Shown: positions 30,776 through 42,389, numbered from the stretch's first letter. The stretch is 44,539 nt of DNA from Plantago elongata (GCA_036897095.1 JAYMSP010000658.1:1-44539); one strand, 5' to 3'. Notes: generated by a model not told the origin, from the letters alone. Made by a program: numbers and translations.

Positions 30776-32908
30776 TTATTTAGCAACTGGTGTTTTCCGG
30801 TTGGGTTCGAAAACGTTCTTGATCAATGACTCCTTGATAGACAGCAACTCCGGGAACTCTTTCTTCAGCTTAGAGGCATCCAATTCGTTATTGCTTCGTG
30901 GAGCAACTATCACCTTCGCTTGCTCTTCAAGGGTGAAGTTGGTGTACTTGAATTCTGGGTTGATGTATTCCTTGTACATCTCCAGGATCTCGTTGTGGCT
31001 CACAACACCAGGGTTTGTGAAGTTCCATATGCCCCGAAGGTTCCTCTTTGCCATCTCAATGGAAATCGGAAGAAGTTCATCCAAGATTGTCATGCTGTTG
31101 GGAATGTTAACCACCTTATTGTAGCGAGAGATCTTGGTGATGAAATTGCGTGGGTTCTCCAGGTCAGAAGAGATTGGCATTCTAACTCTCAGAGTGCACA
31201 CATTGTCGAATTCTTTCAAGAGCTCTTCAACCTGATGAATGGAGAACACATTAGGCATGCATACAAAGCTTAGCTTAATAGTTAGTAATATATACACTAC
31301 ACACACAAAGAGAGACAATAAGAAAGAAGATGAGAAGCAACTTACCATAGCCTTGGTCTTTGAATAGAAGGAACCGATGAAATTCGGTGTGTCTTCCTCC
31401 TTGAACCCAATTCCAGTACCTTCAGGGTGAGCAGCATCATACTCAAAGATACATCCAGTAGCGTAATTTATAACAAGCAACCCCTGTTCCCTGCATACAT
31501 CTGCCAAGGTCAAAGTGCCAGCAACATTGGTGCGGATGGTCTCGGTCTTGTGGGACTCGCACCAATCCACATTAGGTCTACCAGTTACACCAGCAGCATT
31601 GAAAACATGGGTTGGCTTAACAGCAGCAAGGTCTGCAATGATTGAAGCACGATCCTGGAGACGCCCTTTTCCATATTCATATGGGATCCCCTGTTTCTCA
31701 CACATTTTTCCAAGCAAACCACCAATCCACCCAGTCCTACCATAGATCAAGAACTTAAATGGCGACTTCTGTGGTGCAGCAGTGGTTTTGGAAGGTGGTA
31801 CAACCATTGTTGACTGTTTAGGAGTTACAGCAGGCTCAGACTGACCGGCTTCATCTGAATGTCTCTCGACGCCGCCTGGCATCATTAGCATTCTTGGATG
31901 GGGAATCAATGCACCAGAAACATCACCCCACCACTCTGGGTTGCTGAGGTACCAGTCCATTGTCTTCTTCAACCCCTCTTCCCACATGGTCCTTTCAGAC
32001 CAGCCCAAAACTTTCAGTTTCTGGTCGTCAAGGAAGTACCTCTGATCATTAAATGGCCTGTTGTCAACAAACTGAATGCTCTTGTCAGCATCAATGTTGA
32101 AGAGCTTGCAAATGTCTCTGGCAACATCAATGACCCTCCTCTCCTTTTTCGTCCCAATGTTGTAAACATGACCAAGCTCTCCCTTGTGAAGAACAACCTC
32201 AAAAGCTTCCGCAACATCCTCACAGTAAAGGTAGCTCCGCACATTGGATCCATCACCATGAATAGGAAGGGGCTGTCCTTTCATGGCCAAAAGGATGAAC
32301 TTGGGGATCAACTTTTCAGGGAACTGGTTGGGACCATACACATTGTTACCTCTGGTGGTGATGACAGGTAGACCATATGATCTACCATAAGCCATAACAA
32401 GCATCTCAGCTCCAGCTTTCGTGGCCGAGTAGGGGTTTGTGGGCAGAAGCTGCGAGGCTTCGTGGTTTCCAACAACAGCATCCTCATCAGTCTCACCATA
32501 GACCTCATCAGTGCTGACATGGATAAACCTCTTGATCTGACCAGAAGTAACCTTGCAAGCCTCCAATAGAACATGAGTACCATAAATGTTGTTCTTGGTA
32601 AACTCGAAACTGTTACCAAAGGAGTTATCCACATGAGTCTGTGCTGCAAAGTGCATGATGGTGTCAATGTTCTCAGCAATGAGAAGGTAGTTGACAAGGT
32701 CAGCACTGGCTATATCTCCTTTAACAAACTTGAAGTTGGGTGATGCCTTGGCTGGAATGAGATTTTTGAGGTTGGAGCAGTAATCGAGCTTGTCAAGCAC
32801 CACAATCTTGTAATCGGGGTAGTTCCTAACAAGCCTGTTGGCGACATGACAGGCAATGAATCCAGCTGCCCCAGTAATGAGGATATTCTTTGGCGTGTAG
32901 GTCGACAT
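30776..32908 (-). CDS. RHM: UDP-rhamnose synthase (RHM), 672 aa
   Basis: Two coding exons (32908-31346 and 31231-30776) separated by a 114-nt intron encode the plant enzyme that turns UDP-glucose into UDP-L-rhamnose for pectin and flavonoid glycosides in the cytosol. The N-terminal UDP-glucose 4,6-dehydratase half has the nucleotide-binding GAAGFIA (residues 13-19), TDE (133-135) and the catalytic YSATK (160-164). The C-terminal epimerase/reductase half has GRTGWIGGLLG (from about 395) and YSKTK (515-519). Length and order match Arabidopsis RHM1-3 (about 670 aa). MSTYTPKN is taken as the start because it matches the family; the frame is open 16 codons further upstream, but that part contains the UTR intron acceptor. 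The coding intron falls directly after YSKTKAM, is a multiple of three and has no stop. Confidence 0.97.
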   Translation of the reverse strand: MSTYTPKNILITGAAGFIACHVANRLVRNYPDYKIVVLDKLDYCSNLKNLIPAKASPNFKFVKGDIASADLVNYLLIAENIDTIMHFAAQTHVDNSFGNSFEFTKNNIYGTHVLLEACKVTSGQIKRFIHVSTDEVYGETDEDAVVGNHEASQLLPTNPYSATKAGAEMLVMAYGRSYGLPVITTRGNNVYGPNQFPEKLIPKFILLAMKGQPLPIHGDGSNVRSYLYCEDVAEAFEVVLHKGELGHVYNIGTKKERRVIDVARDICKLFNIDADKSIQFVDNRPFNDQRYFLDDQKLKVLGWSERTMWEEGLKKTMDWYLSNPEWWGDVSGALIPHPRMLMMPGGVERHSDEAGQSEPAVTPKQSTMVVPPSKTTAAPQKSPFKFLIYGRTGWIGGLLGKMCEKQGIPYEYGKGRLQDRASIIADLAAVKPTHVFNAAGVTGRPNVDWCESHKTETIRTNVAGTLTLADVCREQGLLVINYATGCIFEYDAAHPEGTGIGFKEEDTPNFIGSFYSKTKAMVSCFSSSFLLSLFVCVVYILLTIKLSFVCMPNVFSIHQVEELLKEFDNVCTLRVRMPISSDLENPRNFITKISRYNKVVNIPNSMTILDELLPISIEMAKRNLRGIWNFTNPGVVSHNEILEMYKEYINPEFKYTNFTLEEQAKVIVAPRSNNELDASKLKKEFPELLSIKESLIKNVFEPNRKTPVAK

Positions 32909-32917
32909 CGACAATAT

Positions 32918-33750
32918 CTGATGATCGAAAATAAACAAAGAGTCAGATCCAATCAATAATACACAATAACAAGAAACAACTTAAACAAAGCCAAAGTTTA
33001 CATTTTGAGAGTGATCCAGTGATCCAATCATAAAACGCCAAATGCATTTATAAACTCATAATATAACTTGTAGTGTTTAAAGTTTGAACCACTTGTATTC
33101 AATAATGAATTAATTCTGATTCTTTTTTTGACAATCTAATTAAATTTTGAAAAAATTAGCTCAAGTTCGTTCATAATCACTAAACATATCAAATTAGGCA
33201 AAATACAAAGTAAAATCGCAACGGTAAGATCCAAAAGTTGACCCGATCTCCGAAAATCCGTTTCTACAACAAACACAGAGAGTAAAAATAGCTGAACGCA
33301 ACTGTAACAAGTAGGAAATGCTAACGAAAACAAACATTTCATAATCGCGTGCATTCAAATCAGTCAAAAAACAAAGTAATGAACATTAATCAACTGAATC
33401 ACATCAGATCCAACAGAATTCCCCCCAAATCAAACCATTCAAATCGCCGATCAGTACCATAACACGATCCGGATCACATTCACAAAAACACACAGATCTA
33501 ATAAACGTAAAAACTAACAGATCGGTATCAGAAGAACAAAAACACCGAAAATGAGTAGGAAATCGGAAAAAAAATGAAGAGAAGGCAGATCAGGCATGCA
33601 AATTGAAATGGATAAGCAAGAGAGAGATAGCAAACTTACATAATTGTATCTGTACGAGAGAAGCAGGTGATGTGGTGAATATGGTGTAGAAGAAGAAGAA
33701 GAAGAGGAGAATGGAAAAAAGAGAGACGAAACGAACAAGAGCGAGAACTG
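32918..33750 (-). promoter_or_regulatory. RHM 5' UTR with a 722-bp leader intron
   Basis: On the minus strand a donor TTAT|GTAAGTTTG at 33639 and an acceptor ATCATCAG at 32918 bound a 722-bp intron ending 9 nt before the RHM start codon. The leader exon (about 33640-33750) is rich in TCT/CTT triplets (seen as GAAGAAGAAGAAG on the plus strand near 33690). Leader introns of this kind often raise expression in plants. The borders are inferred from splice consensus. Confidence 0.7.
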
Positions 33751-33777
33751 AGCTATACCGTAAACGATTGTTGTCGC

Positions 33778-33787
33778 TATTTATATA
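33778..33787 (-). promoter_or_regulatory. RHM TATA box
   Basis: TATATAAATA on the minus strand, about 30 bp upstream of the pyrimidine-rich leader and in the right place for transcription start near 33750. Confidence 0.75.
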
Positions 33788-33790
33788 CAC

Positions 33791-36700
33791 GATTGGCAAA
33801 TTTTAGTTTCTATTTTAATGATTTCTGTGTTTTTAAGAAATAATGTTTAATATTGCACGGAAAGTGAGGCGGGAGTTTGTTAATGGCGATTTTGCCCTTT
33901 GACGGGAAGGTGATAAGCGCGTTGGCTTCCACTCTTTCCATACCATACCATACCCTCTGTGTGAATCACCAAATAGGGTTGGTGGAATAATCAACTTACT
34001 CAACTCGATATACCATTTACTTACTGCTTACATACACACGTGTTTACCGACTATTTTTAAAATATACTTTTACTGTATTATATTATCTTATACATAACTT
34101 TACTCCAATCACTTAAATGTCATATAATGGTACAACTCCAGTGAAGTGAGCATATATGTGATATTATTTCCTTTGCATATATTTTATAAAACTAGTTCAA
34201 CATGTAATTGGTATTTCAAAAAATTAACTTGTAATTTTTTTAAAAATTATTAATTTAATTAGCTTTTTAAAACCAGCTATCTTGTTTACAAGTTTCACGT
34301 TTATAAGTTTTTTATTAAAAAAAGTTTATAAAGATGAAAATATAATTGAAAAGTTTATAAAGTATAAAAATTACGTAATGGAGGGGAAGGGGGTTTTATG
34401 AATATAAATAGAAGAAAGGGATGGTACTGGGAGGAAAAGAGTAAGTGGGTGGTTGTTTTTCTTTTTTTGGATAAGTAGTAAGTGGGTGGTTGACTCCACT
34501 TATTCTTCAAGAAAATGAAAATAATGTGATTCAACACTAATTTTGATCGGTGAAGGTTAACAAGGTGATTTATTTGAAAACTTATATACAAACTTCCAAA
34601 GATAAAAGATGAGTATTAATCAAAGTAGTAATAAGAGTATATTCTCTTTAACGAAATTTTATTAAATTAAATTAAATATAATTGAATTTAACTTAACTTA
34701 ACTTAACTGAAGTGTAGTATAATTTATAATTAAATAAAATTAAATTAAAATGAAGTGTAATATAAATTATAATTAAGCAAAGTTGAACTGAACTTAACTT
34801 AATTTAATTAAACTGAATTGTAGTATAAATATAACTAGACAAAGCTGAACTGAGCTGAAGTGTAGTATAAATTATAATTAAGTAAAGTTAAATTAAATTG
34901 AAGTGTAGTATAAATTATAACTAAGTAAGCTGAATTTGATAAATTGAACTCAACTAATTTAAGTTCAAGTAAATAGAGTCTAAATTTACTTCTTATCTTG
35001 TTTTATGAAATAAACTGCAATGCTTCGTGTCTAATTTATGGGCTGAAGAAGGCTTAACACTAGACTCTGGCAATTACTTATGAATTACTTCTTGGGTGAT
35101 ATGTTAGGCGTTACTTTATTTATATAAGTTATTTATATGCACTTTATCATCAACCGTGTATGTATATATAATTTTTAATATGATTTTAAATCTCACTGAA
35201 TCGAGCAAAAAATATTAAAACATGTCCGCTTTTAACTTTGAAGTGATGAAATGGATTTGATTTTAAAACTACTGTAAAAACTATATTTTTATCATTATTA
35301 CTTTTTATTTTTTAAATATAAAGAGAAGTTTTGAAAAATACTAATGTGTCTACAAAGAATTTGAAACTTTAGTGTTTCCAAAACATATTCCAAATCAAGA
35401 TTTTAATATATGATTCACATTTGGTCAAACATTGTAAGAATTGTTGAGAGCAAGCACGCTTACCATCTATTTCATTATGAATGAACACTAAAAAATAAAT
35501 GTGCATTTTGTTCATAAGAGTATAGTTGCCTACCCCTTTTAAAACTTTGTTAAGTTTTTGGGCCTTTATGTTCTCCAAACTTAAATAATACGGCATTGCC
35601 GTTGAACCTTAATGTCCACCCCTTGTTGGTTTATGTTAGTTCGACTTTGATACTACATGTAACACATCGATTACTTGTAGGTCAATGCCCGACTATTTGA
35701 GTCTCAACGGTTACTCATAAAGTACTCTCCCAAAAACACCTTAGTTGGACAATCACTCTAAAATTATACAAAAGTACCAATAAACTTTTCATCGGTGTAA
35801 AATATTAAGAAATTTTTCACTCAGCACGGACCAGGCCTCACCCCACAAAAGGAAGGGGCCACAAGCACCAAATTAAAAAGTAGAAGGATAAAAGTCAATA
35901 ATTCTTTTCCACATTTGATAATTCCCTCCTGCCAAATTTTCACCTTCCACTTCGATTGATCTAATCTTAACTTTTCATTTTAAATAAGAAAAGTTCTAAT
36001 TCAGCTTTGTTATATCTCTCATAATACTTTATTTATTGAATTTTACATTTTCTAAATTATAATAGTAATATTATTAACAGCCCGAAATTTTATTTTTCGA
36101 ACTTAAACGTTTTAAAACGAACCGAACGTAAAAGCATGATTCGTAGAGGATAGTTCTTTGACCCAATATCATTCCTTCAAGCCCAATCCATTCTTCTGGG
36201 AGTTACAGCCTTGTTAATCTCATTAAAATCTATATTTATTTTCCTCCAGCCGTTTGAAAATTCTAATCAAAAGGCTTAAGCTATGAACTTTCTTTTCACC
36301 AAACATTGCTAGGTTACATGGCTATTAACCTTGATTACACACAAAATCTTGCTCAATCAAAACAAGTTGATTCCAGCCTTCATGTCAAATAACTCCACCA
36401 TCAAAAGTATGTAGATGAATTGTTAACAAGGTTATTGTTCTCCTTTCGTCAAGATGGTGTATCAATCAATCTGAGTTTTTTAGAAAGCAAGAAGTCTATT
36501 TCGAGTTCTCATCGTTTTGCATGGTTTAATCTCGAGGCAAGTTCCCTTAGAACTTACATTTACAATTAAATGTTATTTACACCATGATATGATATTGCTT
36601 GCAAGGTTCTTTTAAGAATGGTGCAGTTATGTTATGCGTTTTGATTGCAGCAAGTTATCATGAGATTAAGTGTTTGTGTGGGTACCGTGTGGTATATGTA

Positions 36701-36824
36701 TGCAAATTGATATGATCATGTTCTGGTCCAATGATAATTGCCTTATATCCTTATCAAGTGTTTCCTTTGGTATATTTAGACAAGTTAATTAAGCAATGTT
36801 ATGAAATATTGATGTTAGCATTCA
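33791..36824. other. AT-rich intergenic region
   Basis: No gene is supported. CCATACCATACCATACC near 33940 is a short tandem repeat. A 43-bp minisatellite lies at 34709-34943 (separate entry). Around 36075 the words AACAGCCCGAAATTTT resemble the start of a gypsy-type LTR, but no end is seen. Short open frames have no recognisable motif. Confidence 0.4.
34709..34943 (+). repeat. 43-bp AT-rich minisatellite
   Basis: Units beginning GAAGTGTAGTATAAATTATA start at 34709, 34752, 34815, 34857 and 34900. The steps are 43, 63, 42 and 43; the 63 step contains an extra ~20 bp of the CTTAACTTAA-type filler that also precedes the array from about 34665. Confidence 0.85.
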
Positions 36825-37054
36825 GGTGCCCGTTTGAATGCTACTCGGAGATTTTATGTTTGTTATGGCATTTAAATGTCGAAGATCGAAATGCCTCTAC
36901 AGTAGCAACATTTTTCTCTACCTATATAACAAACTAATAATACCCTATTCAATTACAATTCTATACCAAATACAATTTTAACAATCCTACTACAATTTCA
37001 ATCACTATTCAGACATTTAAATCGGGGCATTTAAGTCACATGTAACTCAGCCCC
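36825..37054. mobile_element. Second Tourist-like MITE candidate, 230 bp
   Basis: The right end (complement GGGGCTGAGTTACATG) resembles the terminal repeat of the element at 17594, and the two share the internal word GAATAGTGATT at a similar distance from that end. The right flank is TTA; the left end GGTGCCCGTTTGAATG is flanked by TCA. Terminal repeats are poorly matched, so the borders are uncertain. Confidence 0.4.
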
Positions 37055-37345
37055 TTAATGCATTTTGAGCCTTGTTCATACGCTGTAGATAGGCCTGGTT
37101 GGTCAGATGACTTCCACATCTTGAAAATTGGAAATGTGTTCTTCATATTTGATGCTGGTATCGATTTGATTGAAACTAGCAAGAGTATTATATATCAACT
37201 TTAATCATGTTGTAGATGTTAATCTGTATTATATATTTTAGCACACCCTTAAAATATGTATATACAGTTAAAGTTTATAGAGTATACGTTCATATTAAAA
37301 AGATATTTAAAATTTTAAATATTATAAATTTTAAAGTTTAAAGAA

Positions 37346-38047
37346 TGTAACAGCCTCGTAAGACACTGCCCTGAGCATTTGTGGCATTTCAAAAGTATCG
37401 GCTAAAGTGTGATTAGTGTCTGTAACTGTGTTTTAAGAGTTTTAAGAGGCCACTATGGGCTGAGTACCTTGCGATGTCAAGTGAGCTCGCGATCATGTTA
37501 AGGTTTTTAAGACATTTCAAGAGAAAGTTTTAATACAAATTTCAAGTTCAATTGAAGAGTTTTAAGAGAACAAGTTTAAATGTTAAGTGTCATGTCAAGT
37601 CAAGTCTCAGATTGTATTGCATTAAACAAGAATAAAAGCTTTAAAAGACATGAAGATAGAACTTTAGGTCATGGCACGTGCATGGATACTTGATCAGTCA
37701 GTGGTCACGACTGACCTCTTTCTAAAATATCAATTTTAGGGTTGAATCCGAGCTATTGGAGTGGAGCGTTGTCGGAGCAGTGATCACTACCAAAATCCCT
37801 TTAATATTTCAAGTTCACAATTTTATACTTTGTAAAAGTTGTAAGATTTTACAATTTCTAACTCCGCTGCATATTTTTATTAGTTCACGAATTTATTCAA
37901 GAATTTTCATGTCATTTTTAAGGACGGTTAAGTCATCGATCTAGGCTTTAAAGTTTTACGAGCCTAAGTGCATCGAATTTTTCAGATCACCGACACGCGA
38001 GAGTTGTATTTTTTCTTAGTTTGTATTTTAAAAATCGGGGCGCTATA
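37346..38047 (+). mobile_element. Solo LTR candidate (gypsy/chromovirus style ends)
   Basis: The interval starts TGTAACAGCCTCGTAAGAC and ends ATCGGGGCGCTATA, the sort of ends seen in plant gypsy LTRs (TGTAACA...GGGGYGTTACA). It contains no coding sequence, and no partner LTR, primer-binding site or clear target-site duplication was found, so it is either an old solo LTR or coincidental. Confidence 0.35.
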
Positions 38048-39246
38048 AATATAATTTACTGGTCACCTTTAAATGGTTAGTATATGTTTACCTTTTTCTG
38101 TATTTTTTATTTTCATTATGAATTAATCTTGAATGATAATTGTTAAATTTAAAATGAAATTATATTATAAACATTGCTTTAAAAACATTTAAATATGAGT
38201 AATTTAAATGTATTTGAGAAAAAGGGTTAAATCAAAAGGTCTTAGTCAGATGGAGGGGTATAGTACAATTATTATTTCGAACCTGATGATCAAGAGACAG
38301 GATTTTCATGTTTTAGAGGAACATGAAAAACCTATGCAAGTTGATTAATTCCAAAAAAAACAGAGAACTTTGTTGCTTAAAGTTGAAGGCATATATGGGG
38401 TGGAAGAATTAAAGCTCGATCATGTTATTTGTGTAGATCTATATATCACGACAGAACATGTCCAATCCAACCAACACAATAATAAATTTAAATGCCGAGT
38501 TTCATGTGTGCATGCATGATCTTCCATGTGTTTTACACCATTATTCAAACCATGTTAGACCAACTCCACTGGAGATGTATTGGGATGGTATCATACAATA
38601 CAAAGACGGTCTTTAACCTTTTTATTTTTACTTGTTTTCCCTTTTCTTCTCATTTTTTTACCCTCCTTCTCCCGCCACAATGTTTCAAAAAGAGTTTAAA
38701 GGAGTTTGAAAACGACATTCATACTAATAAGATATATATATATTTTTTAAATTTATTCATAAGAATTCTTTAGTTAATGGTGTTCGTTTTGAAGAAATCT
38801 TAAATTTTATAATCAGCGGCCAACAAGGAGGTTTTAATTTCTGGTGTGCAAACAAATGGAGATAAAGTATGTAGAAAGAATATGTGTTAGTACAGTGTCT
38901 AACAAATCATCCACGAGGCAGAGTTCAATAATAATTGTACCGGTCCAAAAGGTCAGAGTCGAGTCAATCGCCCACAAAAGGGTTGACGGTTGGTTCAAGC
39001 AAGGTGTGATGGAGATGTCACACAATTCATGATGAAAAATGTAGCGTAGCAAAGTTTAAGATAATTTTAAGAGAATATTACTTGAGTATTATACTAACAA
39101 GGTGTACATATTTCATGAATCCATTCAATATAAGAACTCTAGAGTTAATTAAGCATGCTTGCTCTTAAATAATTTTATAATGAATGACCAATTTAGAAGT
39201 ATCATGGTGCGCACGAGTAAGTACATAGTGTGCGAGAAAGAATATG
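38048..39246. other. Intergenic DNA with part of a repeat shared with 39.2 kb
   Basis: No gene is supported. At 38873 a 25-bp word around GAAAGAATATGTGTTAGTA is nearly identical to one at 39235, where the LTR begins; the similarity covers sequence on both sides of the LTR start but does not continue far. Otherwise AT-rich DNA with no recognisable features. Confidence 0.4.
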
Positions 39247-39424
39247 TGTTAGTATAGTGGGGTCAACATATCCCACACCAATCAAGAACGAGATGGATGA
39301 AGCGTATATAAGTAGATTACCACACTCAACTAATACGAGGCTTAAGCAGTAGTGTTGGCGCAAGTGATGCGTAACCACAATTTTGATCAATTAGTGAACG
39401 AATCATCACTAATGGTATCATAGC
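39247..39424 (+). mobile_element. Short LTR with adjoining tRNA-iMet-type primer-binding site
   Basis: An LTR-like stretch begins TGTTAGTATAGTGGGGTC, has a promoter-like GTATATAAGTAG near 39305 and ends at about 39412. Directly after it comes TGGTATCATAGC (39413-39424), one mismatch from the standard plant primer-binding site TGGTATCAGAGC. The LTR is only about 165 bp, as in TRIM or small copia elements. No internal coding sequence or 3' LTR is seen, so the element is truncated. Confidence 0.65.
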
Positions 39425-40469
39425 AGAACCGTTCCCAAATCCTTTGTAATCACTCAAAACACCCACATCATTGAGAGTGGTGGTTTACTTACATAACCTT
39501 CATAAGTATTTTAAGGAATCTATTATATAGGGTCCCATAACTCAATGGTTGGATAGTTAACACAAAAGTGAAACTCATGAAGGATCATGACTAAAGCATA
39601 AAGTACGGTTTGACGTGGGTGGTTCAATTGAAAGTTTTGAACTTAATCAGAATAGTGGTACATTAATCGATTAGTGGTAAAATAGTTATAACTATTACGA
39701 TTTATTTCGACTTATCGAAATTGATCATACTCATACAAATAAAACTTTCAAACATTTGGTGGATGGTATTTTCTTATTTCTTATGCAAATCTATGCATTT
39801 TGTGTAGATCACAATAACACTTGTGTTAACTGTTAACTGACAAAGGGGGTAGCCGGGTAGGTATCGGACGTTTACAAGCTTAAATAAATGTTAGGTTGCA
39901 CAGCAAAGTTGCAAACTAGCTAGGTGGGTACAATTTTGTAGCTAGCTGTGAACTGAAAAGAGTGATTACAATAAATATTGACATTTGGACATGGATTGGT
40001 AGGACATCAATTTTGGACTAGCGTGACTAGGTACTCCCTCAGGCGTTTAAATAAAAACGGTTATGGCATGTTCAATTGTTGATAAAATAAATACTACAAG
40101 GGTGATTCTGCAATAAAATATAAGAATACCTCACTCCGTCCCACTATTTCAGTCCAGTATGATTGTTCAGTTAATCTAATTCGATTTTGAAACTAATAAA
40201 ATATTTAACTCACTAACTACATTATTACTTCTTTCATAGTTTATCATTTTTTATTTTTCCTTTTACCTTTTATACTTGCTCGTTTTCATAATTCTCCTTT
40301 TCAACAATAGATAATTAATTTTCTTAAATAAAACACCAAAAATAAAATTCGACATTATGTGATCGATGAGTTTGCGAAACAATACAATCACGAATTTAGT
40401 TTGATGCGTAAGGAGAAGAAGTTGAACACTAGAGATATTACAACACCATCCAATACCTCTATATTCCAT
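39425..40469. other. AT-rich DNA right of the LTR fragment
   Basis: No gene is supported. The sequence may continue the internal part of the truncated LTR element for some distance, but there is no coding match, polypurine tract or second LTR. Confidence 0.35.
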
Positions 40470-40905
40470 AACATCCTTTTCTTTCTTTCCAATTCTTTCT
40501 ATTCTTTCTATTTGATTTTTAATTTTTCCTATTCGCTCAGTCAGATCTTTTATTTTTTTTTCTGTCAATGAAGAATTTGTTAAACCCGGCGATATTGTTT
40601 GACCAAAAGATTGGTTAATTATTTGATTGCTAATTATGGAATCTTTTTCTTCTTCAATTTCATTCGATTCATAGATTTTTACTTTTCTTAATTGAATTGG
40701 GTTTTCTTTTTGAAACTTTTGCAAGTATTTTTTTTTCTTTGAAATAGTTCTTTTTCATTTTTCAAACTTTTTTTCCCAGTTCTTTCAAAATAGGTTTCCA
40801 AAAGGAAAGTCGTTTTTCGGGAAACCAAAAGGATGTTTAGCTTTGAGTCCAAAAACCATTTTTTAAGCTACTAATGCTTGCACCCGTGCTTGACCTGCTG
40901 AGTCT
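40470..40905 (-). pseudogene. ycf1: Plastid ycf1 (TIC214)-like fragment inserted in nuclear DNA
   Basis: On the minus strand the translation resembles a segment of plastid Ycf1: KKWFLDSKLNILLVSRKTTF, then [10 protein letters not shown], then [15 protein letters not shown], a Glu-rich spacer, and [21 protein letters not shown] frame change occurs in a run of nine A just before YLQKFQ, so it is not functional here. The A+T bias and Lys/Ile-rich protein are typical of ycf1. The left border is placed where the match to the Ycf1 style fades (about 40470), and the reading frame beyond it is likely spurious. This is nuclear plastid DNA (NUPT) unless the assembly is chimeric. Confidence 0.7.
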
Positions 40906-40967
40906 GAGTTAAAAAATTTTATCCGTAAATTATAGTACACGGTCTATTTTTCTAATTGAATATATTT

Positions 40968-40968
40968 A

Positions 40969-41023
<55 letters not shown>

Positions 41024-41024
41024 G
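40968..41024. repeat. (AAT)n microsatellite
   Basis: About 18 uninterrupted copies of the trinucleotide AAT/TAA, lying shortly after the plastid-like fragment. Confidence 0.97.
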
Positions 41025-41396
41025 CATAACCATACAAGTGCATTTAAATGGATGTATTCATTAAATTTATAAAAAAATGGTAATATTTAAAAAAAAGTTC
41101 TTATTCTAAATAATTTTTTTAATAGAAATTAGTTAAATTGTTTGATTTGTAGTTTTAGTTACATTTTCGTAATACACAAAATAAAATCGGTGTCTTTATA
41201 AGTGTAACATCTTTTAAATTTATTAATTTAAAATATAAAATAATTATTTATTATATTTAAATTAATTGAAAGTTACAACAATTTCGATCTCTGTTATAAA
41301 ACATTACTTCAAGAGAATGCAAAATAGAAAACAAAAATGTTTTATTAAGTTTTATTGAACTCATGGACTGAAGTTAACAAAGAGAAAGTACATGAA

Positions 41397-41627
41397 TTAT
41401 TCAAATAACTCTTCACTAGGCTGAGGAGATTCTGAAGGTGGGTAGATTGGTTGTGGTAGTGGTACTGGTTCAACATCACAGGTGGCAAAACATTTCTGGA
41501 CACAATTTGGATCGGCCTTGGGTTCAAAGCAATCCAGAATGCAGCTGATGCAATCTGCATCTGCACTTGACACAAATATTGCGATCACAAGCATTACGAC
41601 AACCAGACTTCTCTTTGTTTCTGCCAT
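41397..41627 (-). CDS. Small secreted Cys-rich protein with Pro-rich tail, 76 aa
   Basis: The protein starts MAETKRSLVVVMLVIAIFV, a clear signal peptide with cleavage likely after SADA (about residue 24). The mature part has six cysteines spaced C-x2-C-x3-C-x8-C-x3-C-x3-C (CISCILDC ... CVQKCFATC), then a Pro/Glu tail (PVPLPQPIYPPSESPQPSEE). The paired CxxxC motifs resemble alpha-hairpinin or thionin-like peptides, but the extra cysteines and the tail do not fit either family cleanly, so I assign no function beyond secreted Cys-rich peptide. The second ATG of the open frame is used: the first, 45 nt upstream, lies only about 26 bp from the TATA box and so at or before the transcription start. 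Single exon. Confidence 0.75.
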   Translation of the reverse strand: MAETKRSLVVVMLVIAIFVSSADADCISCILDCFEPKADPNCVQKCFATCDVEPVPLPQPIYPPSESPQPSEELFE

Positions 41628-41697
41628 TTCTATCAACACTTTGTCTTGTTTTTTCACTCCTGTAATTTTCAATGAATTGGATGAATGATTAGGAGTT

Positions 41698-41705
41698 TAT
41701 TTATA
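41698..41705 (-). promoter_or_regulatory. TATA box of the Cys-rich peptide gene
   Basis: TATAAATA on the minus strand, about 71 bp upstream of the chosen start codon, predicting a leader of about 40 nt. Confidence 0.7.
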
Positions 41706-42375
41706 GTTGGAAAAATGTACACTATTATATACATGGCTTTTCACTTTTATTTAAATTATCTAAACTTACACTTTGTTTTCTCAAAAGTATTCATGTATAT
41801 TACACTTTCATATATTCAAGTATGGATCATTTACACTTTTATATCTAAATTATGAATACTCAAGTATGCTTTATGTTTCACTTTCATATCTAAGTATCAA
41901 TATTTCATATTATATTGCCATTCAAAATTTTGAATTACTTTCATATTTATATTTATGTATTGAATTTTATTTTATTTGTTGAAAAAGTAGTGACGTGTCT
42001 TAGTTAAATATAATGTGATATGTAACCTTAGATGCATGTAGTTATTCTCTTTTGCACAGTTAGTAGTATATGATGTTTGTCTAGTAAGGATCTGCACTTT
42101 AATTTAAATTTCGAACTCAAAACGTTCAAATAAGAGTGATTCTAGTTGCAACCTTTTTATTATTATCTTTTACTATTTTTATAATTAAATGAGTAGGTCT
42201 TCTAAAAGACGGTATTATAGAGAGACTAAAATAGATAAATAAACATTATTATTATTATTTAAAATAATAGTTTAATAGAAAAATCGGAAATATAAATGAT
42301 ATGAAATGTATGATTAGAAAACATTCACTACAACAATTTTTTGTTTCTCAAGATTTTGTGTCCATTAGTAAAGGC
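41706..42375. other. AT-rich intergenic DNA
   Basis: No gene or RNA is supported. The stretch 41770-41900 repeats loosely related TCATATTT/AAGTAT words but has no fixed period. Confidence 0.35.
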
Positions 42376-42389
42376 ATTAGTTAAACAAA

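Noticed and set aside
30801..32371. Several plus-strand open frames of 70-157 codons
   Set aside because: They are antisense shadows of the strongly supported RHM coding sequence.
40263..40724. 153-codon minus-strand open frame as a gene
   Set aside because: The first part is ycf1-like and broken upstream by a frame change; the rest is AT-rich sequence without protein character.
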